Below are positions 1-8,012 of a stretch of DNA of 64,000 nucleotides, in pieces (positions within the stretch are counted from its first letter, which is position 1; each line of letters starts with the position of its first letter). The DNA is from Acetatifactor aquisgranensis. Its GTDB lineage: Bacteria; Bacillota; Clostridia; Lachnospirales; Lachnospiraceae. The DNA lies in NCBI RefSeq assembly GCF_943193215.1, contig NZ_CALPDH010000017.1, positions 1 to 64,000 of the forward strand. The letters run 5' to 3'. Made by a program: the position numbers and the translations under genes. The notes under the pieces were generated by a model. It was not told where the DNA came from. It saw only the letters and a list, made by a program, of their open reading frames with translations, and did no database searches.

Positions 1-186
1 CTTTTTGTGTTTAAACACCAAGGATACGGGCAGTTTCAAAAAGATGGGGATAAAAATATCTTAAGGATAAGCAAGTTATACACATTTCCACGGTGCTTGT
101 CTTTTGGTCTTTGATTTCTTTGGTTCGGAATAGTGTGGTGCTGGCGGTCTATCTCTTGTTTTCGGTTGCTTGCTTCTTTACCGTAC
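1..186. other. Left-edge stretch without a supported gene
   Basis: I find no convincing gene here. Short open frames exist on both strands, but none has a good ribosome binding site or a recognisable protein. It may be the upstream part of the following Cys-rich gene. Confidence 0.4.
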
Positions 187-552
187 ATGAGCATTACTCC
201 CCGGATTGTGATTTCCATCGCGGAGGTGCCGGAGTGGGAGGACGAGGCTTACCTGAAGAGGGCATTCCGCCTGGAGGTGATACACCAGGTCTGCCAGTGC
301 ACGGAGGGGTGCCTGGCATCCACATGCGCCTGCGGGACGCTCCATCTGAATGAGGACATCGTGTGGATTGAGCGGGAATATCTGGACGGGAACCGGTTCA
401 TCCCCATCGTGATGGATTTTGAGCGGAAAGCCCAGTCCATCATCTGCTACCGGCTGAACGACATTTTGGTGGAAAAGAAGAGCCCCTGCGGCTGCGGAAG
501 CCTGTTCCTGGCTCTGGAGATGAAACGGGTAGAACTCGCGAGAGAAGGCTGA
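187..552 (+). CDS. Cys-rich hypothetical protein
   Basis: I do not recognise this 121-residue protein. It starts at the ATG at 187; the frame is open further upstream to 133, but that extension looks like noise. It has two cysteine clusters: CQCTEGC plus CACG in the middle, and CGCG near the C-terminus. That spacing could bind a metal such as zinc or an iron-sulfur centre, which is inference only. No signal peptide or membrane segment is visible. No obvious Shine-Dalgarno sequence precedes the ATG, so expression is uncertain. It stands alone next to a gene fragment, in a region with several relics. Confidence 0.5.
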   Translation: MSITPRIVISIAEVPEWEDEAYLKRAFRLEVIHQVCQCTEGCLASTCACGTLHLNEDIVWIEREYLDGNRFIPIVMDFERKAQSIICYRLNDILVEKKSPCGCGSLFLALEMKRVELAREG

Positions 553-762
553 TTCACCTGGAGAAAAAAGTTCCTGTGAGACGGCAAATCTGCAAAAGGG
601 GCAGAGCCGCCCTTCAAGCTTGTACTACCTATTGTCACAACGGTATACCGAACGATGCAAAAGCGAATGGGTAAGAGTTCAGAAAAAAGCAAGAACGATA
701 AAAAGACGTGATGCCTGCCGGCGTGAGATGACTGGCAAGAATGGAACGCCGTTTCTATCATT
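553..762. other. Intergenic stretch, no gene seen
   Basis: About 210 bases between the Cys-rich gene and the DinB-like fragment. Only very short open frames are visible, for example 18 codons from about 654. I see no terminator or RNA gene. Confidence 0.4.
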
Positions 763-1137
763 TTATACGAAGTGAAACAAATTCGGAATGTGGCCGCCAA
801 ATGTTCTGACGGCCATTCGATACATTGCCTTTGCGTGGATACGGTCATGCCAAATAAAGCGCCGCATCACTTTTCGCAATGACCATTCTTCGCCATAGCT
901 GCCCAGATAGACAGGATTCTTCAAAAAATCTGGCTGGCTTTCCAGCAGCGCAAAACCTCGCTGTCGGCATTCTGCAATGGTTCCCTCATGGTCAGTCTCA
1001 ACGCCGATTTCCCCAAAGTAATAGTCATTGACATTTTTTGTATGCTCGTACATTTCAGATGCTGTGCGGGGAACTTGCCCATAGAAAGTTAAACACATCG
1101 TATTTTCATGACCATTCTCCAGTAAATGTTGATTTAT
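763..1137 (-). pseudogene. C-terminal fragment of a DinB/DUF664-like protein
   Basis: The reading frame shows conserved-looking segments such as GQVPRTASEMYEHTKNVNDY and RFIWHDRIHAKAM. I associate these with the C-terminal half of a clostridial DinB-like four-helix protein of roughly 180-200 residues. In frame upstream there is a TAG at 1138-1140, just before the first recognisable residues. A neighbouring frame holds only a 27-codon ORF starting near 1190. The N-terminal half is therefore missing and the gene is probably dead. DinB-like proteins are often metal-dependent thiol-associated enzymes, but no function should be assigned to this fragment. The family call rests on memory of related sequences. 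Confidence 0.55.
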
Positions 1138-1262
1138 CTATTATATGTTCCAATAATTTATTCGGCATATCGATAATGGTACATCTCATGTTATCGTGTT
1201 CTTTGTCATATTTTACCACATTGCCCTGATTTACTCAATCAGAAAAACATCGTTCCGAAGCC

Positions 1263-2171
1263 TCACCCTTTCCAAAATTCTTCAACCTCCCTCAAAATCT
1301 CATCATGAGGAAGAATGGTAGCCTCCTCAATGCTGATGCCGGTCTTTTGGAGATAATATTTGATCAGATGGTACCCCACGGCATATCCCGCACAATAAGG
1401 CAGGCCTGCTTCGGGAAAGCACTGCATCCTGGCCATTTCATCGCCGTACAGATAGGCGGTGATGTTTTCAAAGCCCGTTGCGTTCAGGCCGTCATAGATG
1501 ATTTCTTTTATCAGCGGCAACAGTTCGGGGTCTGTCTTGCTCACCCACGGCCCCAGAAATGCTTCCCCATGTATCGCCGTAGCATAGTTCTCCGCCAGAC
1601 CCTCTCCCACAAGCATCTCGCCAAGGGTGACGTCTTTCGTCCATTTGATGAACTGGTACCTGACATTATGATTTGCCTCATGGGCAAGGGCGGCAGGGAG
1701 CTTTTTCAGATTGCTTTCCGTGGGAACCAGCCATCCCATCACAAAGCCCGGAATACCTCCGTCCCCGCAATAGCCCTCGTTCATTTTCGTATAAGCATTC
1801 TCCGGATTAGCCAGAAATACAGAAAACAGATACTCCTGCACCTTGAGTTCGATTCCCTTGCTGAGAAAGCGTTCCAGAGCGTCCTCGATGGACTTTTGGC
1901 AGGCATCCCATAGACTCTCACTGGAAATGGCTTCAATCCAGTCCTTTGTCGTCAGGTCCACTTTGGACGGCGGGAAAATCCCCAGCCTGTCGTTCGCCAT
2001 GATGATGTCATAAGCGCCTTTTTTAGAAGCCTTGAGAGGGATATGATAGCAATCCCATTTGCCCTGAAAAGGGAGCATCAATTCGTAGCGGTAGATGTCC
2101 TCCTTTTTCTCCGGAGCCGCAGTCATTATTTTTCTGTAAACATCCGGCGAATATACACGTTTCACAATCAT
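1263..2171 (-). CDS. DUF2268 predicted zinc protease
   Basis: The 302-residue protein belongs to the DUF2268 family of putative metalloproteases. The zinc-site motif is visible as ALAHEANHNVRYQF near residue 175, with a downstream GEGLAENYA segment that could supply the third ligand. The longer open frame begins at 2204, but the start at 2171 is preferred because AGGAGG precedes it by about seven bases. The gene follows the MerR/TipAS regulator on the same strand, 25 bases after its stop, so the two are very likely cotranscribed. That pairing suggests the protein acts in the regulator's stress or drug response. No signal peptide is seen, so it is probably cytosolic. Its substrate is unknown. 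Confidence 0.75.
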   Translation of the reverse strand: MIVKRVYSPDVYRKIMTAAPEKKEDIYRYELMLPFQGKWDCYHIPLKASKKGAYDIIMANDRLGIFPPSKVDLTTKDWIEAISSESLWDACQKSIEDALERFLSKGIELKVQEYLFSVFLANPENAYTKMNEGYCGDGGIPGFVMGWLVPTESNLKKLPAALAHEANHNVRYQFIKWTKDVTLGEMLVGEGLAENYATAIHGEAFLGPWVSKTDPELLPLIKEIIYDGLNATGFENITAYLYGDEMARMQCFPEAGLPYCAGYAVGYHLIKYYLQKTGISIEEATILPHDEILREVEEFWKG

Positions 2172-2196
2172 AATAGTCTCCTCCTGTTCTCCGGCC

Positions 2197-2916
2197 TCAG
2201 CCACAATAAGCCTGTATGGCTTCCATCACAAATACCGCTGTGCCCTCACCCGCGTACGCGTCGATATTTTTTGTAAACTCCCCGCCGCTGGCATACATTT
2301 TACCCAGCTCGCTCAGAACCTTGTCCGTGCACTTATAAAAGTGTTCTGTCATGAAGTTTTGCAGCTTTATGACCAGTGCCCGGGCGGCTTCGGAGGATGG
2401 ATCGGTGCCTTTGAGCGCAGCAAATTCCCGGAATATCATCATGCACCGTTCCTCCAGAAGCTGCCGTTCCTCAGGTGTGCGGGCTTTCGATTTTTCCTGG
2501 TACTCCCTGTATTCCGGGGAATCGCCCCATGCGGCTTTTGCCCGGGCGGCGTATTCCTCCAGCTTGCTCCTGTCAAATGCCGAAAAATCCGTATGTTTTT
2601 GGCGGGACACTTTCATCGCAAAGGCTATCAGGTTCTCTAAATGGTCCTTTTTTAGCTTCAGCAGCGTTATCTGCTGGTCCAATGCTTTGTTCCTGTCATA
2701 ATCCGGACTTTCCATGATTTTCCTGATGTCTTTCAGCGGGAATTCCAATTCCCGGAACAGCAGAATCTGCTGCAGCCGCTCCAAATCCGTATCTGCATAT
2801 AGCCTGTATCCGGCATCGCTGTATTTTGACGGATGCAGAAGCCCGATTTTGTCATAATACTGGAGTGTGCGGATGCTCACACCAGCAAGCTTGCTCACCT
2901 CGTGTACTGTCATCAT
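2197..2916 (-). CDS. MerR-family regulator with TipAS domain
   Basis: The 239-residue protein has an N-terminal MerR winged helix (VHEVSKLAGVSIRTLQYYDK, residues 4-23, then GLLHPSKYSDAGYRLY). A dimerisation helix lies around residues 75-105. The C-terminal half, about residues 120-239, resembles the TipAS drug-binding domain of TipA and Mta, with KTF-type helices ending in MTEHFYKCT. TipA-class regulators activate their own promoter when the C-terminal domain binds a ligand. Start is the first of two ATGs, eight bases after AGGAGG. The promoter immediately upstream has the 19-bp spacer expected for MerR control, so autoregulation is likely. It drives the downstream DUF2268 gene. Confidence 0.88.
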   Translation of the reverse strand: MMTVHEVSKLAGVSIRTLQYYDKIGLLHPSKYSDAGYRLYADTDLERLQQILLFRELEFPLKDIRKIMESPDYDRNKALDQQITLLKLKKDHLENLIAFAMKVSRQKHTDFSAFDRSKLEEYAARAKAAWGDSPEYREYQEKSKARTPEERQLLEERCMMIFREFAALKGTDPSSEAARALVIKLQNFMTEHFYKCTDKVLSELGKMYASGGEFTKNIDAYAGEGTAVFVMEAIQAYCG

Positions 2917-2938
2917 TTGGATTTCCTCCTCTGGGAAT

Positions 2939-2969
2939 AGTATAAACTATGACGTTGCGTAATAGTCAA
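2939..2969 (-). promoter_or_regulatory. MerR-type promoter with 19-bp spacer and operator
   Basis: On the minus strand TTGACT (2969-2964) and TATACT (2944-2939) are separated by 19 bases. Inside the spacer is an imperfect dyad, CTATTACG-CAA-CGTCATAG (2965-2947), with seven of eight base pairs matching. An overlong spacer carrying a dyad is the classic MerR activation architecture. Confidence 0.85.
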
Positions 2970-3089
2970 CAGGTTTTTTGATATCTTATTCATTTACAAA
3001 GAAAAGCCGGCCGCCTGTCACGATAAGGAAAGGGCATGATGTGAGATATTTGGAATGCGCCTATACGTATCTTTGGATGAAGAGCGACC

Positions 3090-3440
3090 TAGCTGCAGCT
3101 GTAAAAATCTTTATGGAAATCGGAACTTTTAAAGAAGCTGGCGGCAGACCTGCTTGGGATACCGTTGGAAGGCATTGGGCAGTTTGTGATACGGAATCCA
3201 GAGATGCCGCCTGAAAACCTTGGGGACAAATTCTGCAGGCTGGATATCAATATGGGAGGATGGACTGCATCGTGCGCGCCATGGCCATCCGGGGCGGTGG
3301 CGGGCTGCTTCCTGTATTTGCCATGGATGAGGGGAATCGGACAGATTATTATTTTGACATGAAGGGCATCAAAATACTGCGGCTCTGCGCCAGGATACTG
3401 CTTGGGTTTATAGAGGAATGCCTGGGTATCCCATTGTGAC
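3090..3440 (+). pseudogene. Remnant of Rpn-family (PD-(D/E)XK) nuclease/transposase
   Basis: From 3135 one frame reads KLAADLLGIPLEGIGQFVIR, then NPEMPPENLGDKFCRLDINM. This strongly resembles the core of Rpn-type recombination-promoting nucleases, where the LGDKFCRLDI-type segment carries a catalytic Asp. The preceding part, FMEIGTFKE, is in another frame, and after DINM the frame is lost again, with a separate open stretch ending near 3438. No single reading frame covers the family's usual 250-320 residues. The region is a decayed mobile-type gene. Confidence 0.65.
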
Positions 3441-3649
3441 GGTGGGGGAGATTTTGTTCGGTTCATTGACGGGTTTTATGTGGTATGATACAATTCATAA
3501 GAGAAGTATCATAATTCAGGGCAGAAAGATGGAAGGCACATTGCCGGCGGTCTGCAGTCGGGATTCGTGGCAAGTTTTACTGACGTGTAGTATAAATGCT
3601 GTTTCTATAGCCGACGAAATTTAGATATTTGAGCGGTGGAGGTGTAGGG

Positions 3650-4183
3650 ATGGATGTATTGAAAAAAGAAGATATTTATACAATAGATGATATTTATGCG
3701 CTGCCGGATGGGGAACGGGCAGAACTGATTGACGGAAAAATCTATTATATGGCGCCGCCAAGTTGGAATCATCAAAAAATAAGCCGAAAGCTGCACCAGG
3801 CAATATCAAACTATATTGACAGCAAGAAAGGAAAATGTGAGGCATTGGCAGCTCCATTTGCAGTTTTCCTGAATGAAGATGATATTAATTATGTGGAACC
3901 GGACATCTCGGTTATATGTGATTTGTCTAAATTAGATGAGAAAGGATGTCATGGTGCACCTGATTGGGTAATTGAGATTGTATCTCCAAGCAGTAAGCCC
4001 AGGGATTATATGACAAAATTGTTCAAATATCGTACTGCCGGAGTCAGGGAATATTGGATTGTCGATCCTGATAAACAGATGACGATGGTTTATGGATTTG
4101 AGAAAGATACAGTGGAACAGTACGATTTTGGTGAAGAAGTTCCGGCTGGAATCTATGATGGGTTTGCTATAAAAGTAGAGTAA
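3650..4183 (+). CDS. Uma2-family (DUF820) endonuclease-like protein
   Basis: The 177-residue protein matches the Uma2/DUF820 family of PD-(D/E)XK-fold proteins. Visible features are YTIDDIYALPDGERAELIDG near the N-terminus, YVEPDISVICD carrying the catalytic-type Asp, PDWVIEIVSPSS with the E-x-V element, and KYRTAGVREYWIVDP. Start is ATG 3650, preceded by GGAGGTG. The family is widespread in cyanobacteria and Firmicutes. Nuclease activity is inferred from fold, and biological roles are poorly known. It stands alone behind a decayed Rpn nuclease gene, so the locus may have gathered mobile-associated nucleases. Confidence 0.85.
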   Translation: MDVLKKEDIYTIDDIYALPDGERAELIDGKIYYMAPPSWNHQKISRKLHQAISNYIDSKKGKCEALAAPFAVFLNEDDINYVEPDISVICDLSKLDEKGCHGAPDWVIEIVSPSSKPRDYMTKLFKYRTAGVREYWIVDPDKQMTMVYGFEKDTVEQYDFGEEVPAGIYDGFAIKVE

Positions 4184-4351
4184 GCGCCTTGCGTCCCACG
4201 GCTCGGGGAGACAGGATTTCTGAAAAGAATGCATAAAAAAGATAGATATGAGCAGATGTAATAGAGTCTGGCCAGATTTTGTACAGGGGGGAGCGATGTT
4301 ATGAGACGAAGAGCACAGGCATTGTATCAAAACGGAGTCAGGGACTTCTTT

Positions 4352-4391
4352 GCCCATGCAGAATAGCAGACATATAGTCTTCTGTATGGGC
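4352..4391 (+). promoter_or_regulatory. Strong hairpin upstream of CD3324-like gene
   Basis: GCCCATGCAGAA (4352-4363) pairs with TTCTGTATGGGC (4380-4391) over 12 positions with one G-U pair. No U-run follows, so it is not a standard terminator. It may mark the end of a short unrecognised ORF at 4300-4365 or lie in the leader of the next gene. Confidence 0.35.
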
Positions 4392-4458
4392 GAATAAAGC
4401 TATATGTTCTGCTGTTTCTGCACTTTATTTATTTTAAGATAAATAAGGAGCGGTGAAG

Positions 4459-4716
4459 ATGAAATATTTAAATGCAGCAGAAATATTGCCGGAATATCTG
4501 TTGAAAGAGCTTCAGGCATATGTGGATGGAGAAATCCTGTATGTTCCAAAGACTTCTTCAAAAAAAGAATGGGGAGCTGCTAATGGTTCACGGGTATTTT
4601 ATCAAGAGAGAAACAGGGAAATTCAAAGACTTTTCCAATTGGGATTTTCCATAGATACCTTGGCTGATCGATATGGTCTGGCATATAGCACCATCAAAAA
4701 AATAGTATACGGATAA
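4459..4716 (+). CDS. CD3324-family small HTH protein
   Basis: The 85-residue protein begins MKYLNAAEILPEYLLKELQ and ends with a helix-turn-helix: FQLGFSIDTLADRYGLAYST followed by IKKIVYG. This is the arrangement of the clostridial CD3324 family, which is related to the Mor activator C-terminus. It is likely a DNA-binding regulator with unknown targets. AAGGAG lies eight bases before ATG 4459, so that start is preferred over the in-frame GTG at 4453. A terminator-like hairpin follows directly. Confidence 0.8.
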   Translation: MKYLNAAEILPEYLLKELQAYVDGEILYVPKTSSKKEWGAANGSRVFYQERNREIQRLFQLGFSIDTLADRYGLAYSTIKKIVYG

Positions 4717-4719
4717 TCA

Positions 4720-4757
4720 AAAGGCGCCTGTGTGATGCGACATGGGCGTCTTTTTGT
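4720..4757 (+). terminator. Probable intrinsic terminator
   Basis: AAGGCGCC-TGTG is loosely complementary to CATG-GGCGTCT and is followed by TTTTTGT. It sits just after the CD3324-like gene. The stem contains wobble pairs. Confidence 0.55.
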
Positions 4758-4851
4758 AGTTAGTTTGACTATAATCATTTCCTCTACTTGCGAGCATGCC
4801 CCTGATTCCCTACAATGGTATTGCGGCACCGAACGGAAAGGAGAAAGGCAA

Positions 4852-5349
4852 ATGAAAAATATTTCGACAAGGCAATTCAGTGTATTGGGTGATTGCGGGA
4901 GAATTTATCAGTTTATGCTGCCGGAGGGATTTTGTTTTGTGGAGCCGGAAGAATATGATATGGACAAGATAGGCAAGTGCTGCTGGAAAGGCTTCGACCA
5001 TGAGGAGAGGGAGGGCCCATGGAACCGTCAATATGAACAGGCCAATTACCTGATACAGACAGCCCCTCATGGGACGGCGGAGCTTGACGTCATAATCGCC
5101 GATGAACAAGGGGAGTATGCATGCCGCGCGGGAATGTGGTGGACTCCGCAAAACAAACCGGCTTATATGGAACCCCTCTGCACGATTCCCGAGTACCGCG
5201 GCAGAGGTCTGGCGGCTGCGGCCTTATCGGAAATGTACCGTAAAACGAAAAAACTGGGCGCCACCCACATGATGGGCGGAGAGAATGGTTTTTATCAAAA
5301 AATCGGCTATAAACATGCGGCGAAATGGACGTATTGGAAGAAAAGATAG
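4852..5349 (+). CDS. GNAT-family N-acetyltransferase
   Basis: The 165-residue protein has the acetyl-CoA binding signature in PEYRGRGLAAAALSEM around residues 113-128, flanked by MEPLCTIPEY (beta 4) and GENGFYQKIGYK (beta 5 to the C-terminus). The N-terminal half is less conserved and would define the substrate, which cannot be told. The frame is open from 4732, but ATG 4852 follows GGAGAAAGGC and starts the recognisable part. It lies 34 bases before the SpoU methyltransferase gene on the same strand, so the two may share a transcript. Confidence 0.82.
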   Translation: MKNISTRQFSVLGDCGRIYQFMLPEGFCFVEPEEYDMDKIGKCCWKGFDHEEREGPWNRQYEQANYLIQTAPHGTAELDVIIADEQGEYACRAGMWWTPQNKPAYMEPLCTIPEYRGRGLAAAALSEMYRKTKKLGATHMMGGENGFYQKIGYKHAAKWTYWKKR

Positions 5350-5383
5350 GCTGCTTATGCGGAAAGACAGGTGAGTGAACATT

Positions 5384-6106
5384 ATGGAAATCAGGCGATA
5401 CAAACATGATGCGGCCTATTCCTATACATTGGGAATGGCCCTTACAATTGAATTGATTGCCCAAAAGGACTCGTATCATATACGGAAAATATATGTTCAT
5501 CCTGATTATGTGCCAAAACATGACAAATACAATATTTTTGAAATTTGTAATGAAGCGCAGTTGCCTGTCGAAATCAATAAAAAGGTTTTTGGTCGTTTAT
5601 CGATGAAAGAAAATGTTTATGTTATAGGGATATTTGACAAACATGATATGAATGTTGAACCTGGAAGGCCACATGTTGTTTTGGTCAATCCCAGTGATTC
5701 GGGAAATCTGGGCACAATTTTACGGACAGGGCTGGGATTTGGATTTAAGGACTATGTTATTATCAAACCCGGTGTTGATATATACAATCCAAAAACAATT
5801 CGATCTTCAATGGGCGCTTTTTTTCATGTCCGATTTACATATTATGATTCGTTTGAACAGTACAGACAGAAATTTTCAAACCATCAAATGTATTTATTTA
5901 TGCTGGACGGTAAAATCAATTTAAAGGATATGAAAGAAAGGCAACAGAAAAATCCCTTTTCTCTTGTCTTTGGCAATGAGGGTTCGGGGCTTCCGGGCTT
6001 TTTTCGCGATTATGGGGACAGCATATATATCGAACATAATAATGAAATTGATTCCCTTAACTTATCAGTAGCATTCGGCATTGCCGCAAATTCATTTTCG
6101 GAATAA
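5384..6106 (+). CDS. SpoU/TrmH-family RNA 2'-O-methyltransferase
   Basis: The roughly 240-residue protein shows the three SpoU motifs. Motif 1 is NPSDSGNLGTILRTGLGFGF near residue 100. Motif 2 is LVFGNEGSGLPG near residue 197. Motif 3 is DSLNLSVAFGIAANSF at the C-terminus. These form the trefoil-knot S-adenosylmethionine site that methylates ribose 2'-OH in tRNA or rRNA. The N-terminal 90 residues look like the small L30e-like RNA-binding domain. ATG 5384 was chosen; GTG 5375 is also in frame. The target RNA cannot be read from sequence. It may form a transcript with the GNAT gene. Confidence 0.88.
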   Translation: MEIRRYKHDAAYSYTLGMALTIELIAQKDSYHIRKIYVHPDYVPKHDKYNIFEICNEAQLPVEINKKVFGRLSMKENVYVIGIFDKHDMNVEPGRPHVVLVNPSDSGNLGTILRTGLGFGFKDYVIIKPGVDIYNPKTIRSSMGAFFHVRFTYYDSFEQYRQKFSNHQMYLFMLDGKINLKDMKERQQKNPFSLVFGNEGSGLPGFFRDYGDSIYIEHNNEIDSLNLSVAFGIAANSFSE

Positions 6107-6123
6107 TTGCACAGGAAAACAGC

Positions 6124-6150
6124 AGAGCCGGAAAAGAATCCGGCTCTTGT
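6124..6150. terminator. Bidirectional terminator between convergent genes
   Basis: AGAGCCGG (6124-6131) and CCGGCTCT (6140-6147) form a perfect eight-pair stem with an A-rich loop. It lies between the plus-strand methyltransferase and the minus-strand lipoprotein. The U-run is short. Confidence 0.65.
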
Positions 6151-6191
6151 GCCGGTATGCCTGAAAATAGCGAGGGCACTGATAAACCGTA

Positions 6192-6842
6192 TCAGGGCGC
6201 GTCAGGCAGCAGCCGGATAGCACCGGGGAATCCGGCTTCTTGGAACAGAGCCTGGAGCTGCTCTACGGAGGCTGCGTCAAACCCATCCGCCATGAGGAAA
6301 GTGCCGGTTGCCGTGACTGTGCTGTCCTCTCCGGTAGTGAAGACGACCGCGATGGGATTGCCGTTTTGGAATGTATACAGATAGATTGTGCTCTCTTTGG
6401 TCTCGCTGTTGACGAAAGTTTTGGATGCCGTATATACGGAAGAGGTTGCAAGGGCGGCAGTCCCGCTGCGTGAGTTGATCAGGCTGACCAAGGAAGAGGC
6501 GCTTCGGTTATCGAGCAGTTTTTTCAGGGAATCCGAAAAAGACTCGGTGACGGTGTCGCTTTCTGCGTAGGCAAGCATATCTCCCAGTGTAGGAACTTCG
6601 ATTTCATAGACCGCTTGGGGAGCGGCGTAGTCCCCGGTGGCAAGTGTCTGGCGCATCTGTTCGATTTCAGCTGCGCCGCTCATAAGGCTCCCATAACTGC
6701 TGCTGTCCACCATCTCCTCCATGAGCAAGATTACGTCCATGCCATGTTCATACAGGGACTTTCCGCTGTTTCCGGGGACAGCGCAGCCGCTGAGGGCAAT
6801 CAGGAGCATCATTGCCAGGAGTATTGTTTTCTTCTTATTCAT
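6192..6842 (-). CDS. Hypothetical lipoprotein
   Basis: The 216-residue protein has a type II signal peptide: KKK at the N-terminus, a hydrophobic core, and the lipobox LSGC with the lipidated Cys near residue 20. It is thus expected to be anchored on the outer face of the membrane. The mature part is Ser/Thr-rich and ends in a stretch with alternating beta strands, such as STIYLYTFQNGNPIAVVFTT. I do not recognise a family. It is divergent from the membrane-anchored protein at 7120, with 277 bases between them that presumably hold both promoters. Confidence 0.75.
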   Translation of the reverse strand: MNKKKTILLAMMLLIALSGCAVPGNSGKSLYEHGMDVILLMEEMVDSSSYGSLMSGAAEIEQMRQTLATGDYAAPQAVYEIEVPTLGDMLAYAESDTVTESFSDSLKKLLDNRSASSLVSLINSRSGTAALATSSVYTASKTFVNSETKESTIYLYTFQNGNPIAVVFTTGEDSTVTATGTFLMADGFDAASVEQLQALFQEAGFPGAIRLLPDAP

Positions 6843-7119
6843 TTTCGTTTCCTTTCCGGGATATTTCGGGCCCGTACAATTCTGTAATGAGATGCTTTTT
6901 TCATATTCTGCGCAGTACAGTACTGTACAAACTCCGATATGCCAGTATCATTATAATCTATTTTCGATGAACACACAATTCCGATAGGGAAGAAAATTGA
7001 AAAATTATAAAGGATATTCCATTTTCCCATCCTGGCTGAGGGAATCGGAAATGATGAAACTTCCTCCGACTTTTTGCGTCTAATATTATAGAAGACCAAT
7101 AATAAAGGAGGGCTGGATT

Positions 7120-7947
7120 ATGAGAAGAAAAAAGGGTATCGTTTTAATGATCTGCGTGTTGGTAGTATGTGTTGCAGGAGTGGCATTGCTCATTGGCAGA
7201 GGCGAAAAGCCGTACAGGAACTTAGATGCGTCTCAGATCATATTGGCAACAGTACGGCTGACACCGCCGGATAAGACGATTCAAATTACTGAGATAAAAG
7301 AGTTGGTTGAATATCTGGAAGATGTGGTTATCTATAACAAGGACAACTCTTACACGGAGTATGATGGTCAGGGTGTCACTTTCACGCTTACAATGTCCGA
7401 TGGCACGCAGACAAGCATTATGGCATATAATCCATTCCTTGTGATTGACGGTATCGGCTATAAAACGAAATATGAGCCATGCCAGGCGCTCAACAGTTAC
7501 GCTAACAGATTGTTGGATAAGGAAGACGCTATTATCATTCTGGAAGAACCTCCCGCATTGGCTGTTGTAAGCGATAATACATCTATCAGTGCCTTGCCGG
7601 GTTCTTATTCCTGGCAGAAAGCGGAAGCTGATGGCACAACTACATCATCTCAGGCCGACAGCGCGCACCCATTGGACTGCAAGGATTTACTTCTCAAATT
7701 TGAAACCACTGAACAAGCTGCTGCATTAAATTTTACAGAAGAACCTGACAGATTATTAAGTGCACGATGCTGGAGCGATGAATACTGGGGCGTTCTAAGC
7801 GCAGACAGCGAAAATGTCGATATTAACGGGAACGAAATTGTACTGAAACCGGGCGGATACATCTATGAGGTTAGGGCTGAATGGGATGCCGATAACGGAT
7901 ATGGCGGTACAGCACAGTATTCTTTCTATGTTGATTATAGTGAATAA
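7120..7947 (+). CDS. Membrane-anchored hypothetical protein
   Basis: The 275-residue protein has one N-terminal membrane segment (residues 5-25, GIVLMICVLVVCVAGVALLI) with positive residues before it, so the bulk should face outward. The C-terminal segment YEVRAEWDADNGYGGTAQYS resembles the extracellular sensor part of some BlaR1/M56-type proteins. The peptidase domain itself is absent. AAAGGAGGG precedes the ATG. It lies just upstream of the decayed sensor kinase/exporter cluster and could once have been part of it. Function is unknown. Confidence 0.7.
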   Translation: MRRKKGIVLMICVLVVCVAGVALLIGRGEKPYRNLDASQIILATVRLTPPDKTIQITEIKELVEYLEDVVIYNKDNSYTEYDGQGVTFTLTMSDGTQTSIMAYNPFLVIDGIGYKTKYEPCQALNSYANRLLDKEDAIIILEEPPALAVVSDNTSISALPGSYSWQKAEADGTTTSSQADSAHPLDCKDLLLKFETTEQAAALNFTEEPDRLLSARCWSDEYWGVLSADSENVDINGNEIVLKPGGYIYEVRAEWDADNGYGGTAQYSFYVDYSE

Positions 7948-8012
7948 AATCGGTTCCACAGAAAAGAATTTCCCAAGCGGTGTAGACCGTTTATAGACTT
8001 TTTTGTGCGCAT

